This document shows positions 1 to 8,311 of a stretch of 43,471 nucleotides of DNA, one piece after another (position 1 is the stretch's first letter; every line of letters begins with the position of its first letter). The DNA is from [Limnothrix rosea] IAM M-220. Lineage in GTDB: Bacteria > Cyanobacteriota > Cyanobacteriia > Cyanobacteriales > MRBY01. The notes beneath the pieces were generated by a model. That model saw nothing but the letters and a program-made list of their open reading frames with translations, was not told the DNA's origin and did not search any database. The translations under genes and the position numbers were made by a program. The stretch is taken from the NCBI RefSeq assembly GCF_001904615.1, contig NZ_MRBY01000035.1, forward strand, positions 1 through 43,471, read 5' to 3'.

Positions 1-75
1 AAGATGAAACGATATCAAGCTGGCTTAGACAATAATTTTTTGCTGAAGATCCTTGCTGATTCGGGCATATTTTGA
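1..75 (+). CDS. Possible 3' end of an unidentified gene
   Basis: Reading from base 1, 24 codons stay open and end in TGA at 73-75. The peptide ends in ADSGIF. It would be the tail of a gene entering from the left and converging on the sulfotransferase-like gene. A run this short can be open by chance and no family can be recognised, so this is tentative. Confidence 0.3.
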   Translation, partial: KMKRYQAGLDNNFLLKILADSGIF

Positions 76-110
76 CCTCTTTTTTTGATACGATTACCCT
101 GTTATGCATG

Positions 111-947
111 TTAATTTATTTTATCATGAGATACATTTATTTTCGGTGGTTGATAATTAAATTTTTCGATGATTAACTTTTCCCTTTGAGTAATCAAATT
201 TATGCTGTTTTGATCATAGTAATATAGGTAATCTTTTTTGCGGGGAGAGGTATTTGTACGACCAAATGATTTTAATTTTTCTACGAGTGAAAGTTCATCA
301 GTAAAAAGGCCACAATTTTGTAATGCTATAGCTAAATCAGCCTCCAATGACTCATTTTTAATAAAATAGTCAATATAACAGTTATCTTTTGCAAATTGGC
401 AGATTTCAGAGAAGTCTTTGAGATTCCGAAAATCACTACGACAAAATAATCGAAGATATCGGTAAGTTAATAGACCAATACTTTGATTTGCTGGATATTG
501 ATCATAATCTTCCCCAAAGTCTCCCCAAAATTCCTCATCATTAATAACGCGTAACCACTCTTGAAAATTTTCTGGTGTTTGCTCTGCATAACACCTTTGC
601 CATCGTTCATGGTCTTTAAATAAATCTTTTACATAGGATTTTGATGCGGCCAGTGGGTTTATTTTCCAACCTCTGCCAGTAAATCGTCTGGGAGTTTTAT
701 TGCCAACAACAGTAGCTAAATACATCGAGCCAGCTTGCCCACATCCGTATGACCATAGGGAAACATACCAATCCCAAGGATTTCTGACAGAGCCAAGAAA
801 ATAGTAATCACCTTCTAAAATATTTTCTGGAGGCCTATTATGTTTACCTTTTTGAATGCCTTCAAGTAAAGCTCCTAATATTTTGCCAATATGACTACAT
901 CCTGTTTTATGTAATTCGGTAAAAACCAATTTTTTAGATATAAACAT
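111..947 (-). CDS. Sulfotransferase-family protein
   Basis: A 278-residue protein resembling the Sulfotransfer_2-type (PAPS-dependent) sulfotransferase fold. The N-terminal strand and loop KLVFTELHKTGCSHIGKIL (residues 6-24) matches the 5'-phosphosulfate-binding region, in which a lysine and small residues follow a hydrophobic strand. The segment VRNPWDWYVSLWSYG (about residues 54-68) matches the 3'-phosphate-binding R-x-P-x-x-x-x-x-S pattern. Such enzymes move sulfate from PAPS to sugars, lipids or peptides, and in cyanobacteria they often sit in surface-glycan regions. No signal peptide is visible, so it is likely cytoplasmic. The ATG lies in AT-rich DNA, and the gene is poorer in GC than those downstream, which may mean it is accessory. 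The acceptor cannot be named. Confidence 0.65.
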   Translation of the reverse strand: MFISKKLVFTELHKTGCSHIGKILGALLEGIQKGKHNRPPENILEGDYYFLGSVRNPWDWYVSLWSYGCGQAGSMYLATVVGNKTPRRFTGRGWKINPLAASKSYVKDLFKDHERWQRCYAEQTPENFQEWLRVINDEEFWGDFGEDYDQYPANQSIGLLTYRYLRLFCRSDFRNLKDFSEICQFAKDNCYIDYFIKNESLEADLAIALQNCGLFTDELSLVEKLKSFGRTNTSPRKKDYLYYYDQNSINLITQREKLIIEKFNYQPPKINVSHDKIN

Positions 948-1630
948 TTTTAATATTATCTGCTACGGTTTATGATGCTATTTTTTGATTTTGAAAGATA
1001 TGATAATTGACTTTGAAGACGATGCTTTCTTTAATATTGTAATGTATTACAGCGTTCCTTATTTAGGTAGGTGACAATGAAAAATTGCGTTGAATAAGAA
1101 TAAATACAAGCTTATTCCGTTGACTTCCGTCAAAAAAAAATTTTAATGGTTATAGAACAAAAAAGTCATGGTATGTAAAGAGGTTAGCTCATGGCTCCTG
1201 AGGATCAACTCGTAATCATCTATTACGGCGATCGCCCTCCAGTGTATTGCCATCAACCCGATAAAGTGTTGCCATCTGAAAAATGTGATCATGGTGAGGC
1301 TCCGTATCAAAAACCGTTCGAACCTTCAATATCCCCGAAAGATACCTTGATTCTGCTGTAGTCAAGCAATAAACACTGACATGATTTGGCTGTATAGCCA
1401 AGGCTAGCAAGATTATTACAAAAACCTTAGGGTTCAACAGTCGGGTCTTTTCCAAAGGTTTCCTTGACTTTGGGAGACTTGCACAACTCCCCAACTCCCC
1501 AACTTTATCGTCCTAAATTTATTGGCTTTGATTATAGTTTCCTTGCTTGCTTATTTTTTTGTCACTTCACTGTCTGGATCGTGGACAATAAATTGAATTT
1601 TGTTTTTCTACCAAGCGAGCTGCATAACCC
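948..1630. other. Gene-poor interval with no convincing gene
   Basis: This 683-base stretch lies between the divergent sulfotransferase-like and DUF2358 genes. It is AT-rich from 950 to 1190. From 1191 to about 1360 both strands are open: a 56-codon plus-strand frame from the ATG at 1191, and a minus-strand frame at 1216-1494. Neither resembles a family I know. Near 1486-1502 the sequence ACTCCCCA is tandemly repeated. It may hold promoters for the flanking genes or a decayed gene. Confidence 0.4.
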
Positions 1631-2011
1631 ATGGATATTCTTGAAATCTTGCAACAGGACTATCAGCGATTTCCTAAGCATCAAAGCTTTGAGATTTATG
1701 CGAGGAACGTCTTTTTTAAAGATCCGCTCAATGAATTTCGAGGGGTTCACCGTTACAAAAAAATGATTGGGTTTCTCGGTCGTTGGTTTCGAAATGTTGA
1801 CCTAGATCTCCATCAGATTCATCGTAATGGCACGACGATTCGTACTGATTGGACATTGAAAATGACTTGTCCTTTACCGTGGCAACCCCGTTTAAGTATT
1901 TCTGGATATAGCCTTCTCGAAGTCAATGAGCGGGATTTGATTATTTCTCATATTGACTATTGGTATGATGCACCGCTAAAAGTTTTGGGACAGGTTTTTC
2001 GGTTCCGCTAG
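1631..2011 (+). CDS. DUF2358 family protein
   Basis: A 126-residue protein recognised as the DUF2358 family, small conserved proteins of cyanobacteria and plastids with an NTF2-like alpha+beta pattern. Typical features are the N-terminal segment ending YARNVFFKDPLNEFRG (about residues 25-40), the central KMIGFLGRWFRNVDLDLHQI segment, and the C-terminal SHIDYWYDAP. There is no signal peptide or membrane segment. The function is unknown to me; the NTF2-like fold often binds a small molecule or forms a scaffold. The ATG at 1631 fits the usual family N-terminus, and the longer overlapping frame at 1464-1766 is in another register. It appears to be monocistronic. Confidence 0.75.
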   Translation: MDILEILQQDYQRFPKHQSFEIYARNVFFKDPLNEFRGVHRYKKMIGFLGRWFRNVDLDLHQIHRNGTTIRTDWTLKMTCPLPWQPRLSISGYSLLEVNERDLIISHIDYWYDAPLKVLGQVFRFR

Positions 2012-2152
2012 GGAGGGCGCTTCGGAAAATGTCCCTAACCTGAGTTTTGCTTAAGAATGCTTGGCAATAGGACGCGGCGAATAAGAGAGCGAGAGATCGG
2101 GAGATGTTTTATCTAAACAATCCTAGGGGTCAAAAAACGCAGATTTTCGTTG

Positions 2153-2184
2153 GTTCTCCGTGTCTCTACCTCTCCGTGTCTTCC
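2153..2184. repeat. GACACGGAGA-type minisatellite motif, copy 1
   Basis: The plus strand reads CTCCGTGTCTCTACC followed by TCTCCGTGTCTTCC, which is two units of a GACACGGAGA motif on the opposite strand. It lies in the noncoding gap between the convergent DUF2358 and nnr genes. Related sequence occurs at about 31120-31160 and at 33241-33282. Confidence 0.55.
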
Positions 2185-2232
2185 TTTCTTTAAAGAAATA
2201 TCAGCTAAATTCTTATTCATAACTAACGTTCC

Positions 2233-3765
2233 CTAGGAATTGGCGACCATGGCTGCGAGAAATTTTGTGAGATAGGTGGCTAAGGTTACACCGTCTACTC
2301 CTGCGAGGGTTTGCTCTTTTGCGGCAAGAATGCCTGCTTGGGCGTGCCACCATGCTGCTGTTGCGGTAATTTCAAGGGGTGTATCGGGCATCTGGGCAAG
2401 CAGACCGCCGATTAAGCCGAGTAGAACATCGCCACTACCGCCACGGGCAAGGGCTGGTGTACTTTCTGTAACGCAATAGGTTTGGCCGTTGGGACGGGAA
2501 ATAATGGTATTTGCGCCTTTGAGTAAGGTGATCGCTTGGCTAAGTTTGGCGGCTTTTTGGGTCATGTTTAGACGATCGCCGCCGATGGGAATCTGGTCAG
2601 CGAAGAGGCGACGAAATTCACCGAGGTGGGGGGTGAGAATGGTGGGGGCGTGGCGATGTTGGATCAGTTCTAAGTCATCTTCTGCAAGCCAGTTTAGGGC
2701 ATCTGCATCAAGAATGAGGGGGATTTCCCGTGGTACAAGATCGGGCAAAATATTGTTTGCGCCAGTAAGGGTTAATCCACAACCGCAGGCGATCGCCTGA
2801 TATTTTGAAAAATCTAATGTGGGTAGCCTTGTTATCACTCCCTCGTGACTTTCTGGACAGTCGATCACCAAGGCCTCGGGCAGTTGTGCCACCACCACAT
2901 TTTTTAAGGATTCTGGCACAGCGATAGTGACCATGCCCATGCCTGCAGCCCTTGCCCCAAGAGCTGCCAAAATAACGCTGCCTGCATATTGTGCTGACCC
3001 GCCAATGAGCAATAAATGTCCCTGTTGATATTTATAAGTCAGCGGCGATCGCGCTAAAGGTAAAAAAGACTGGGCGATCGCCGTTGTCATACGTTGAAGA
3101 TTGATATCAAGAGGGAGAACATCCTGCAAAATTTGGGGCGGCATACCAAAATCTAACCGCGTGGCCTCACCGATGTAGGGGATCGCTTCATCTTGGGTGT
3201 ATAGCCTTTTCCAGAGACCGAGACATAAACTTTCCGTTGCCTGCACAGCAGTGCCTAAAACTTTGCCCGTATCAGTGTGTAATCCCGATGGCAAATCGAT
3301 GCTAATTACAACTTTTTCTGCTTCATTCAGTTGTTCTATTAATAATGCTAAATTTTCAGTGATTTCCCGCTCTAGCCCAAACCCAAATAGACCATCAATA
3401 ATCACATCACAATCTAGAAACTTTTCAAAGTTTGGTGTACAAAATATCTTTAAAAAATGGGCATAATCAAAATGTTTTTTTGTTAATGGCTTGAGCTTAG
3501 CTAGGGGACGATATAGCAATACCTCATAACCAGCAAAATATAGCTCCCTCGCCACCACTAAAGCATCACCGCCATTATGGCCAGGGCCGACCAGCACGCC
3601 GATTGTCGGATATTGGGCGCGCGGATATTGACTTTGAATGTAGTGAAAAATCAAGGTTGCCGCTTTTTCCATGAGGGCAGCGACAGGCATTCCCTGCTCA
3701 AAGATTGCTGCTTCAATTTGTCGCATTTCTTCGGCAGAAACGATGATGTTGTCGGTGTCAAACAT
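2233..3765 (-). CDS. nnr: Bifunctional NAD(P)H-hydrate epimerase / ADP-dependent dehydratase
   Basis: A 510-residue fusion that repairs hydrated NADH and NADPH. The N-terminal YjeF_N domain (about residues 1-215) interconverts the R and S epimers of NAD(P)HX. The C-terminal ribokinase-like domain (about 230-505) dehydrates the S form using ADP. GPGHNGGDA (60-68) is the epimerase nucleotide-binding loop, TPHLGEF is the conserved dehydratase segment, and GGSGD (442-446) holds the catalytic aspartate motif. The length matches other fused bacterial enzymes. It is cytoplasmic. It lies 17 bases downstream of mutL on the same strand, so the two are probably co-transcribed. All key motifs are intact. 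Confidence 0.95.
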   Translation of the reverse strand: MFDTDNIIVSAEEMRQIEAAIFEQGMPVAALMEKAATLIFHYIQSQYPRAQYPTIGVLVGPGHNGGDALVVARELYFAGYEVLLYRPLAKLKPLTKKHFDYAHFLKIFCTPNFEKFLDCDVIIDGLFGFGLEREITENLALLIEQLNEAEKVVISIDLPSGLHTDTGKVLGTAVQATESLCLGLWKRLYTQDEAIPYIGEATRLDFGMPPQILQDVLPLDINLQRMTTAIAQSFLPLARSPLTYKYQQGHLLLIGGSAQYAGSVILAALGARAAGMGMVTIAVPESLKNVVVAQLPEALVIDCPESHEGVITRLPTLDFSKYQAIACGCGLTLTGANNILPDLVPREIPLILDADALNWLAEDDLELIQHRHAPTILTPHLGEFRRLFADQIPIGGDRLNMTQKAAKLSQAITLLKGANTIISRPNGQTYCVTESTPALARGGSGDVLLGLIGGLLAQMPDTPLEITATAAWWHAQAGILAAKEQTLAGVDGVTLATYLTKFLAAMVANS

Positions 3766-3782
3766 AGAGATTTATAGAGAGT

Positions 3783-5477
3783 TTAATAATCAATTTTGCT
3801 AGACTTTGTTTCGGTGATACCATGGCTTTTTCCTAATACCCAATGGCGACGAAAAAAGCGATAGAGGGATGTTTCTTCGAGGGATAAATAAATGGGGCGA
3901 CCGTGGGGGCAAGTGTGGGGATTTTTGGTTTGTTGCCAGTGGTTAATAATGTCTGCCATCACCTCTTGACGTAAAGGGGTGCCATTTTTGACTGCGGTGC
4001 GACAGGCGATCACCGCTTGTGCTGTGCCCAGATCTCCCCCATCTGCCAATTCGAAAAGAGCCGCTTCAAGATCTGGGTATGTCTGTAATGCTGCGGGAAT
4101 GGTCGTTACTTTCCAGAGATTTTCGCCGAAGGGCTCAAGGGTTAAACCCAAATTTTCAGTGAGCTGTTCCAATTGTTTTGCCGAAAGATCACCGAGAATG
4201 ACAGGACTTGAACTGGGGATAATTTGCCATTTTTCCTGAATTTGCTCAAATATAACCCGCTCATGGGCAATATGCTGTTCCACAAGCCATATGCCTGCTT
4301 TATGCTCCACCAGAATATAGGTATTACGGGACTGCCCAATAATTTTTAGATCGATGTTTGTCGTAGTTATTTGGACTGCTTTTTTTGGGGTCACAGTATA
4401 TTCGGCTTTGGGTTCAGCCGCGATCATCAGATCTAAAACTCGCTGGTTTTCTAGTTTCGGTAAATTTGCTTTGCTGAGGCGCAATGTGCGGGCGATCGCC
4501 TCCTTGATAACGTCCTGCCAGCGGGCTTGATGTTGCAGATAAATTTCGCTTTTAGCTGGGTGACGATTCCAATCAATCTGTTCGGGTGGTAGGTGCAAAT
4601 GGGCAAAACAAACGGGGTGGCGATCGCGGGGTAGAGTCCGGTAGAAAGCTTTAATAATCGAGTGTTCAAGGAGCGGAAATTTAACGATGCGGCCATTGAC
4701 CGCAAGCTTTAGCCAATCCGGTTGGTGACGATGGCAGCGATCTGGCAAACCGACGACCAATTCCAAGGCACAATGTTCTTCTAGTAAAGGCAGCTCAGCA
4801 TGGGTAAACCGACGATAAACCAGATCCTGTGGGGCAAGGGATTTTAACAGTTGCGGCAAAATATCGAGAGCCGTTTCCCCCGCCGCAATCTGAAACCATG
4901 AGCCCTTAGGCTGGTTCACTTGCCAGGTGAGCTTGGGGTAGCACAGAGCCAAATGAAAAATAATCTGCTGAATTGTTTTGAGCTGTTGCTGGAGCGAGGG
5001 TAATGCATTACGACGTACTGGAAAATTTGCGAACAAATGCTCCACTGTGACGATGCTGCCCACCGACATGGGGTGTAAACTCGCCGTTGAAATTTTGTCT
5101 TGATGGGCGTTCAACAGATAACCTGTATCACCCGCTGTACAACTAGCAATACTGAGATGCGCCACCTGGGCAATGCTATAAAGTGCTTCTCCCCGAAATC
5201 CGAGACTTGAAATGTGGGCAAGGTCATGGCGATCGCCGATTTTGCTAGTGCTATGGGGTGTGGCACAAAGTTCAAGATCTTCGAGATCCATGCCGTGCCC
5301 ATTATCCGCTACCCGAATTTTCCACAGGCTAGGATTAATATCGATGTGAATTCTTGTGGCACCCGCATCAATGGCATTTTCCGCCAACTCCCGCACCACC
5401 GCCCCGAGGGAATCAATCACTTCCCCAGCGGCAATCAGCTGCACAACGTCATTTGGTAGCGGTTTAATCTTGGCCAT
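3783..5477 (-). CDS. mutL: DNA mismatch repair protein MutL
   Basis: A 564-residue GHKL ATPase that couples mismatch recognition by MutS to strand removal. The N-terminal ATPase motifs are intact: ENAIDAGA (33-40), DNGHGM (58-63) and GFRGEAL (93-99). The C-terminal dimerisation domain carries endonuclease-type motifs: EQHIAHERVIFE (about 400-411), ACR (about 491) and CPHGRP (about 523-528). The first is a variant of the classical DQHA-x2-E-x4-E, with Glu for Asp and Ile for Ala. The linker is short, which makes the protein smaller than E. coli MutL, as I would expect in cyanobacteria. The ATG sits in the normal MAKIKPLP start context. nnr follows after 17 bases. Confidence 0.96.
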   Translation of the reverse strand: MAKIKPLPNDVVQLIAAGEVIDSLGAVVRELAENAIDAGATRIHIDINPSLWKIRVADNGHGMDLEDLELCATPHSTSKIGDRHDLAHISSLGFRGEALYSIAQVAHLSIASCTAGDTGYLLNAHQDKISTASLHPMSVGSIVTVEHLFANFPVRRNALPSLQQQLKTIQQIIFHLALCYPKLTWQVNQPKGSWFQIAAGETALDILPQLLKSLAPQDLVYRRFTHAELPLLEEHCALELVVGLPDRCHRHQPDWLKLAVNGRIVKFPLLEHSIIKAFYRTLPRDRHPVCFAHLHLPPEQIDWNRHPAKSEIYLQHQARWQDVIKEAIARTLRLSKANLPKLENQRVLDLMIAAEPKAEYTVTPKKAVQITTTNIDLKIIGQSRNTYILVEHKAGIWLVEQHIAHERVIFEQIQEKWQIIPSSSPVILGDLSAKQLEQLTENLGLTLEPFGENLWKVTTIPAALQTYPDLEAALFELADGGDLGTAQAVIACRTAVKNGTPLRQEVMADIINHWQQTKNPHTCPHGRPIYLSLEETSLYRFFRRHWVLGKSHGITETKSSKIDY

Positions 5478-5562
5478 CCAACCAGTCTACCGAATTACCA
5501 TGTCCATAATTAATTGCATCGCCAGCAAGGTAATGTACTAGGCGATCGCCGCGTTAGCCGCA

Positions 5563-5660
5563 CTATGGTCAAAGCCATCAAGGGTAAGACCTCTGCTAGA
5601 CTTTCAAACCTTTTCCTGTCAGGGTTTAATCTGTTAAACCCCTGCTAATCTTGCCGACTA
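5563..5660 (-). repeat. 98-nt dispersed repeat, copy 1 (MITE-like)
   Basis: Read on the minus strand, this 98-base segment aligns without gaps to 43227-43324 on the plus strand, with about 78 of 98 positions identical by hand count. It starts TAGTCGGCAAGAT and ends TTGATGGCTTTGACCATAG. Inside is a perfect hairpin: GGGTTTAA at 5622-5629, loop TCTG, and TTAAACCC at 5634-5641. The last five codons and the stop of the AAA+ ATPase gene lie inside the repeat, so it borders or forms that gene's 3' end. No encoded protein was seen. Confidence 0.75.
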
Positions 5661-7717
5661 CGACTATAGTTACCCAGTTCTTTATCTCGCAGAATTTGAC
5701 CCATTTTTTGGTATTCGCGCTTGAGGGCAAAAATAATCGCTGCCATGGTAATTTCGGTGTGGGTATCGGCGGCGTGGAAAGCGGCGGTGAGGGCAATATT
5801 TTTAATGTTTGCCCCCGTTAGATCAAATTGTTTAGCGAGAAATTGCCAATCGATATCGGGGGACACAGGAGCTATTGTGGGGAAGGTTTGTTGCCAAATT
5901 TTGAGGCGATCGCCGACATCTGGTTTCGGAAATTCGACAATAAACCTTAGACGACGTTCGAAGGCCGTATCCATATTACTGCGCAGGTTTGTGGTGAGAA
6001 TGGTGATCCCTTCGTATTCTTCCATTTGTTGCAAAAGAAAGCCGACTTCAATATTGGCATAGCGATCGTGGGCATCTTGGATTTCTGAGCGTTTACCGAA
6101 TAGGGCATCGGCTTCATCGAAGAGCAAAATAGCATTTGTATCGGCTGCTGCGGTAAAAATTTTGCGGAGATTTTTTTCAGTTTCGCCAATATATTTGCTA
6201 ATGATTTGGGAAAGATCAATTTTATAAAGGTCGAGCTGGAGATGGTTGGCGATCGCCTCAGCTGTCATGGTTTTCCCTGTGCCCGGTGCGCCCGCGAATA
6301 AAATATTTAACCCCTTACCAAGGGATAATTTTTCAGAAAAGCCCCACTGTTCATGGACAAGATCACGATATTCGGCTTCTTGGCAAATCCCCTGTAACTG
6401 GGTCAAAATTGGCGATGGCAGGACGATGTCTGCCCAGGTGTATTGGGGCTCGATTTTTTTGGCTAGGGTGATCAGACTATGGCCTGATTGCAGGCGGGCG
6501 GCGGCACATAGCTCTTGGAAGGGATCAATATTTGTTGCGGTAAAGTCGTGCCATTGCAGTTTTTTCTGGGCGATCGCCACCGCATTGGAAATTTGGTTTG
6601 GAGTGAGACCATAGCGATCACTGAGTTGAGCCAATTGAATCGTTGGGATGCTGATCTCCGCCGCGGTTAGAGCCTGCCGCCAATATTGTTGTCGCTGTTC
6701 ATTACTGGGCGGTTCCACGGGAAAGGAGATCACCCCTAACGTTTCTCTCATGCTCGGTTGCCAAGGATGTTGCCCCGAAAATATGACAATGCCTTGGTGG
6801 CGGGCGATCGCCCCTTGCAGTTGCCTATTTACCCGTTGATAATCGTCTCGCCACAACAGATCAATCCCCTCAAAATACACCAGCGCATTTTGGAACCAAG
6901 CCTCACGAAAAATAAATGGCACTAGCCCACAGCCGTGATCCTGAAGGGTCAGCAATGCCGAAATCTGTACTTCTAGCAACCCCATATCTAGTGCTGATGC
7001 TATTTCTAAGGCTGTATCAAAATAAGTTTCTGGACGCTTCCCTTGTAAATAAAGCCGCAGGGGTAGATTTTGATCACAATGCGCCGAAATAAACAGCGGT
7101 AAATTGCGCTGTAAAGGCGTACAAAGAGATGTCTGTAACGTCTTCCCCCGGGGCGTATGGAGCTCACAGAGATTCTTTAAACGCTGATCTAAGCCTGACT
7201 GCTGAAATAACAGACGCATGAGTTGTTCATCTAAAACCAGAAAATGGCTAATAAGGCTCGGTTTAATGGAGTTGGGAGGCGGTACTAACTGAATAATATG
7301 CTGGGCAATTAATGGCGCATCGTCAGAAAAATGATGCCTCCGTTGCAGGCGATCGCCCCCATCACCACCGAGCATTTTCAGGGCAAAGTCTACCGTCGGA
7401 TATGTGCAGACTGGGTCTGCCTGTAAATAGGCGTAGGTTGCCCCATAACGCAAATCAAGCTCTGGAGCGAGGGCTAAAGCAATAACATCCAGCTCAAATT
7501 CGTTGAGCTGAAACGCTTGGGCAAAACTGAGCACAGCAGGGTGAGCATAGACCGTCGGCGGTTGATCAGTCGCGGCAAAATCAAATGGCAGGGGAGGAAC
7601 AGTCTCAGTCAAATTTTCGGCATGTTGCAACGCTTGCCCCATAAAAAAATCAACCCGCCGTACAAAAGCAGACAGGGGTTGAAATTCGTCAAAATCTAAC
7701 TCGAAAGTTGTCGTCAT
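5645..7717 (-). CDS. AAA+ ATPase with long N-terminal domain
   Basis: A 690-residue protein. The C-terminal third is a classical AAA+ module: Walker A GAPGTGKT (about 476-483), Walker B ILLFDEADALFGKRSE (about 530-545), then the sensor TTNLRSNMD and arginine-finger region FERRLRF. The first 450 residues form a helical, partly ATPase-like region with no Walker A, seen in a cyanobacterial group of large AAA proteins. Relatives with this layout occur in some contractile-injection loci as a remodelling ATPase, but no such genes lie here. It is probably a cytoplasmic protein-remodelling enzyme with unknown substrate. Its stop lies inside the 98-nt repeat, and the pentapeptide-repeat gene ends 3 bases upstream, so the two are probably co-transcribed. 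Confidence 0.85.
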   Translation of the reverse strand: MTTTFELDFDEFQPLSAFVRRVDFFMGQALQHAENLTETVPPLPFDFAATDQPPTVYAHPAVLSFAQAFQLNEFELDVIALALAPELDLRYGATYAYLQADPVCTYPTVDFALKMLGGDGGDRLQRRHHFSDDAPLIAQHIIQLVPPPNSIKPSLISHFLVLDEQLMRLLFQQSGLDQRLKNLCELHTPRGKTLQTSLCTPLQRNLPLFISAHCDQNLPLRLYLQGKRPETYFDTALEIASALDMGLLEVQISALLTLQDHGCGLVPFIFREAWFQNALVYFEGIDLLWRDDYQRVNRQLQGAIARHQGIVIFSGQHPWQPSMRETLGVISFPVEPPSNEQRQQYWRQALTAAEISIPTIQLAQLSDRYGLTPNQISNAVAIAQKKLQWHDFTATNIDPFQELCAAARLQSGHSLITLAKKIEPQYTWADIVLPSPILTQLQGICQEAEYRDLVHEQWGFSEKLSLGKGLNILFAGAPGTGKTMTAEAIANHLQLDLYKIDLSQIISKYIGETEKNLRKIFTAAADTNAILLFDEADALFGKRSEIQDAHDRYANIEVGFLLQQMEEYEGITILTTNLRSNMDTAFERRLRFIVEFPKPDVGDRLKIWQQTFPTIAPVSPDIDWQFLAKQFDLTGANIKNIALTAAFHAADTHTEITMAAIIFALKREYQKMGQILRDKELGNYSRSRQD

Positions 7718-7720
7718 GCC

Positions 7721-8230
7721 CTAGGGACAATAGAGAGTTTCGGCAGTGTCGCGTCCGGTGGTGGGATTTGTGCCTGTGGCGAGTTCGCAGAGTTTTTCGT
7801 TTTCGTTTTTCAGGATTAACGCATCGGTAAAGTCCGCCCCATCGATCACGGTACTTGGCGTAATTTTTACGCTGGCTAGATAAGCGCCCTCAAGATTAGC
7901 ATTCGTAAAATTTGTATGGCCAATACGGGCAGAATCCAGCACTGCGCCCCGCATATCTGCCCCTTCAAAATTTACAAATTCGAGATTGGCAGAGAAAAAC
8001 CGCACACCCCGCAAATCGGAATAGCTAAAGTCACTGCCCCGTAAACTCGCAAGATCATAGCTATTGCCCTTGAGGTCTTGGTGGGAAAAATCTTCTTGGA
8101 TAAAGGTGCGTTTGTTGTAGTCCACGGCTAACGCATCGGCGTGAAACGTCGTCACCATACCGCCAATTATGAGTAAAGATAAACAGGCGATCGCCATTTT
8201 TCCCAAAATATTTGTGATAACCCGCTTCAT
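7721..8230 (-). CDS. Secreted (probably thylakoid-lumenal) pentapeptide-repeat protein
   Basis: About 169 residues. An N-terminal signal peptide (hydrophobic IACLSLLIIGGMVTTF, ending near HADALA) points to export to the lumen or periplasm. From about residue 55 to 140 runs a pentapeptide-repeat helix with the A(D/N)LxG spacing, for example SYSDLRGVRF, ANLEFVNFEG and ANLEGAYLAS. The C-terminus has two cysteines (in EKLCE and LYCP) that could form a disulfide, as in plant and cyanobacterial lumenal proteins of the TL17/TL15 type. The function is unknown. I chose the ATG at 8230 over the in-frame GTG at 8233. It is closely followed by the AAA+ ATPase gene. Confidence 0.85.
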   Translation of the reverse strand: MKRVITNILGKMAIACLSLLIIGGMVTTFHADALAVDYNKRTFIQEDFSHQDLKGNSYDLASLRGSDFSYSDLRGVRFFSANLEFVNFEGADMRGAVLDSARIGHTNFTNANLEGAYLASVKITPSTVIDGADFTDALILKNENEKLCELATGTNPTTGRDTAETLYCP

Positions 8231-8311
8231 CACGACATTTAATCCTCAAGTTTATGTATGTAAGTATTTTATACTCATCGTCCTCAGGCTTTGCGCAGAA
8301 TTGTATAAATC

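Noticed and set aside
1216-1494. 92-codon minus-strand frame
   Set aside because: It has no recognisable family, and both strands are open in the same stretch. The frame begins inside a low-complexity CCCCAACT run. It is more likely noncoding or remnant.
5645-7717. AAA+ ATPase as evidence of a contractile injection system
   Set aside because: No sheath, tube, baseplate or spike genes lie nearby. Similarity in layout is not enough.
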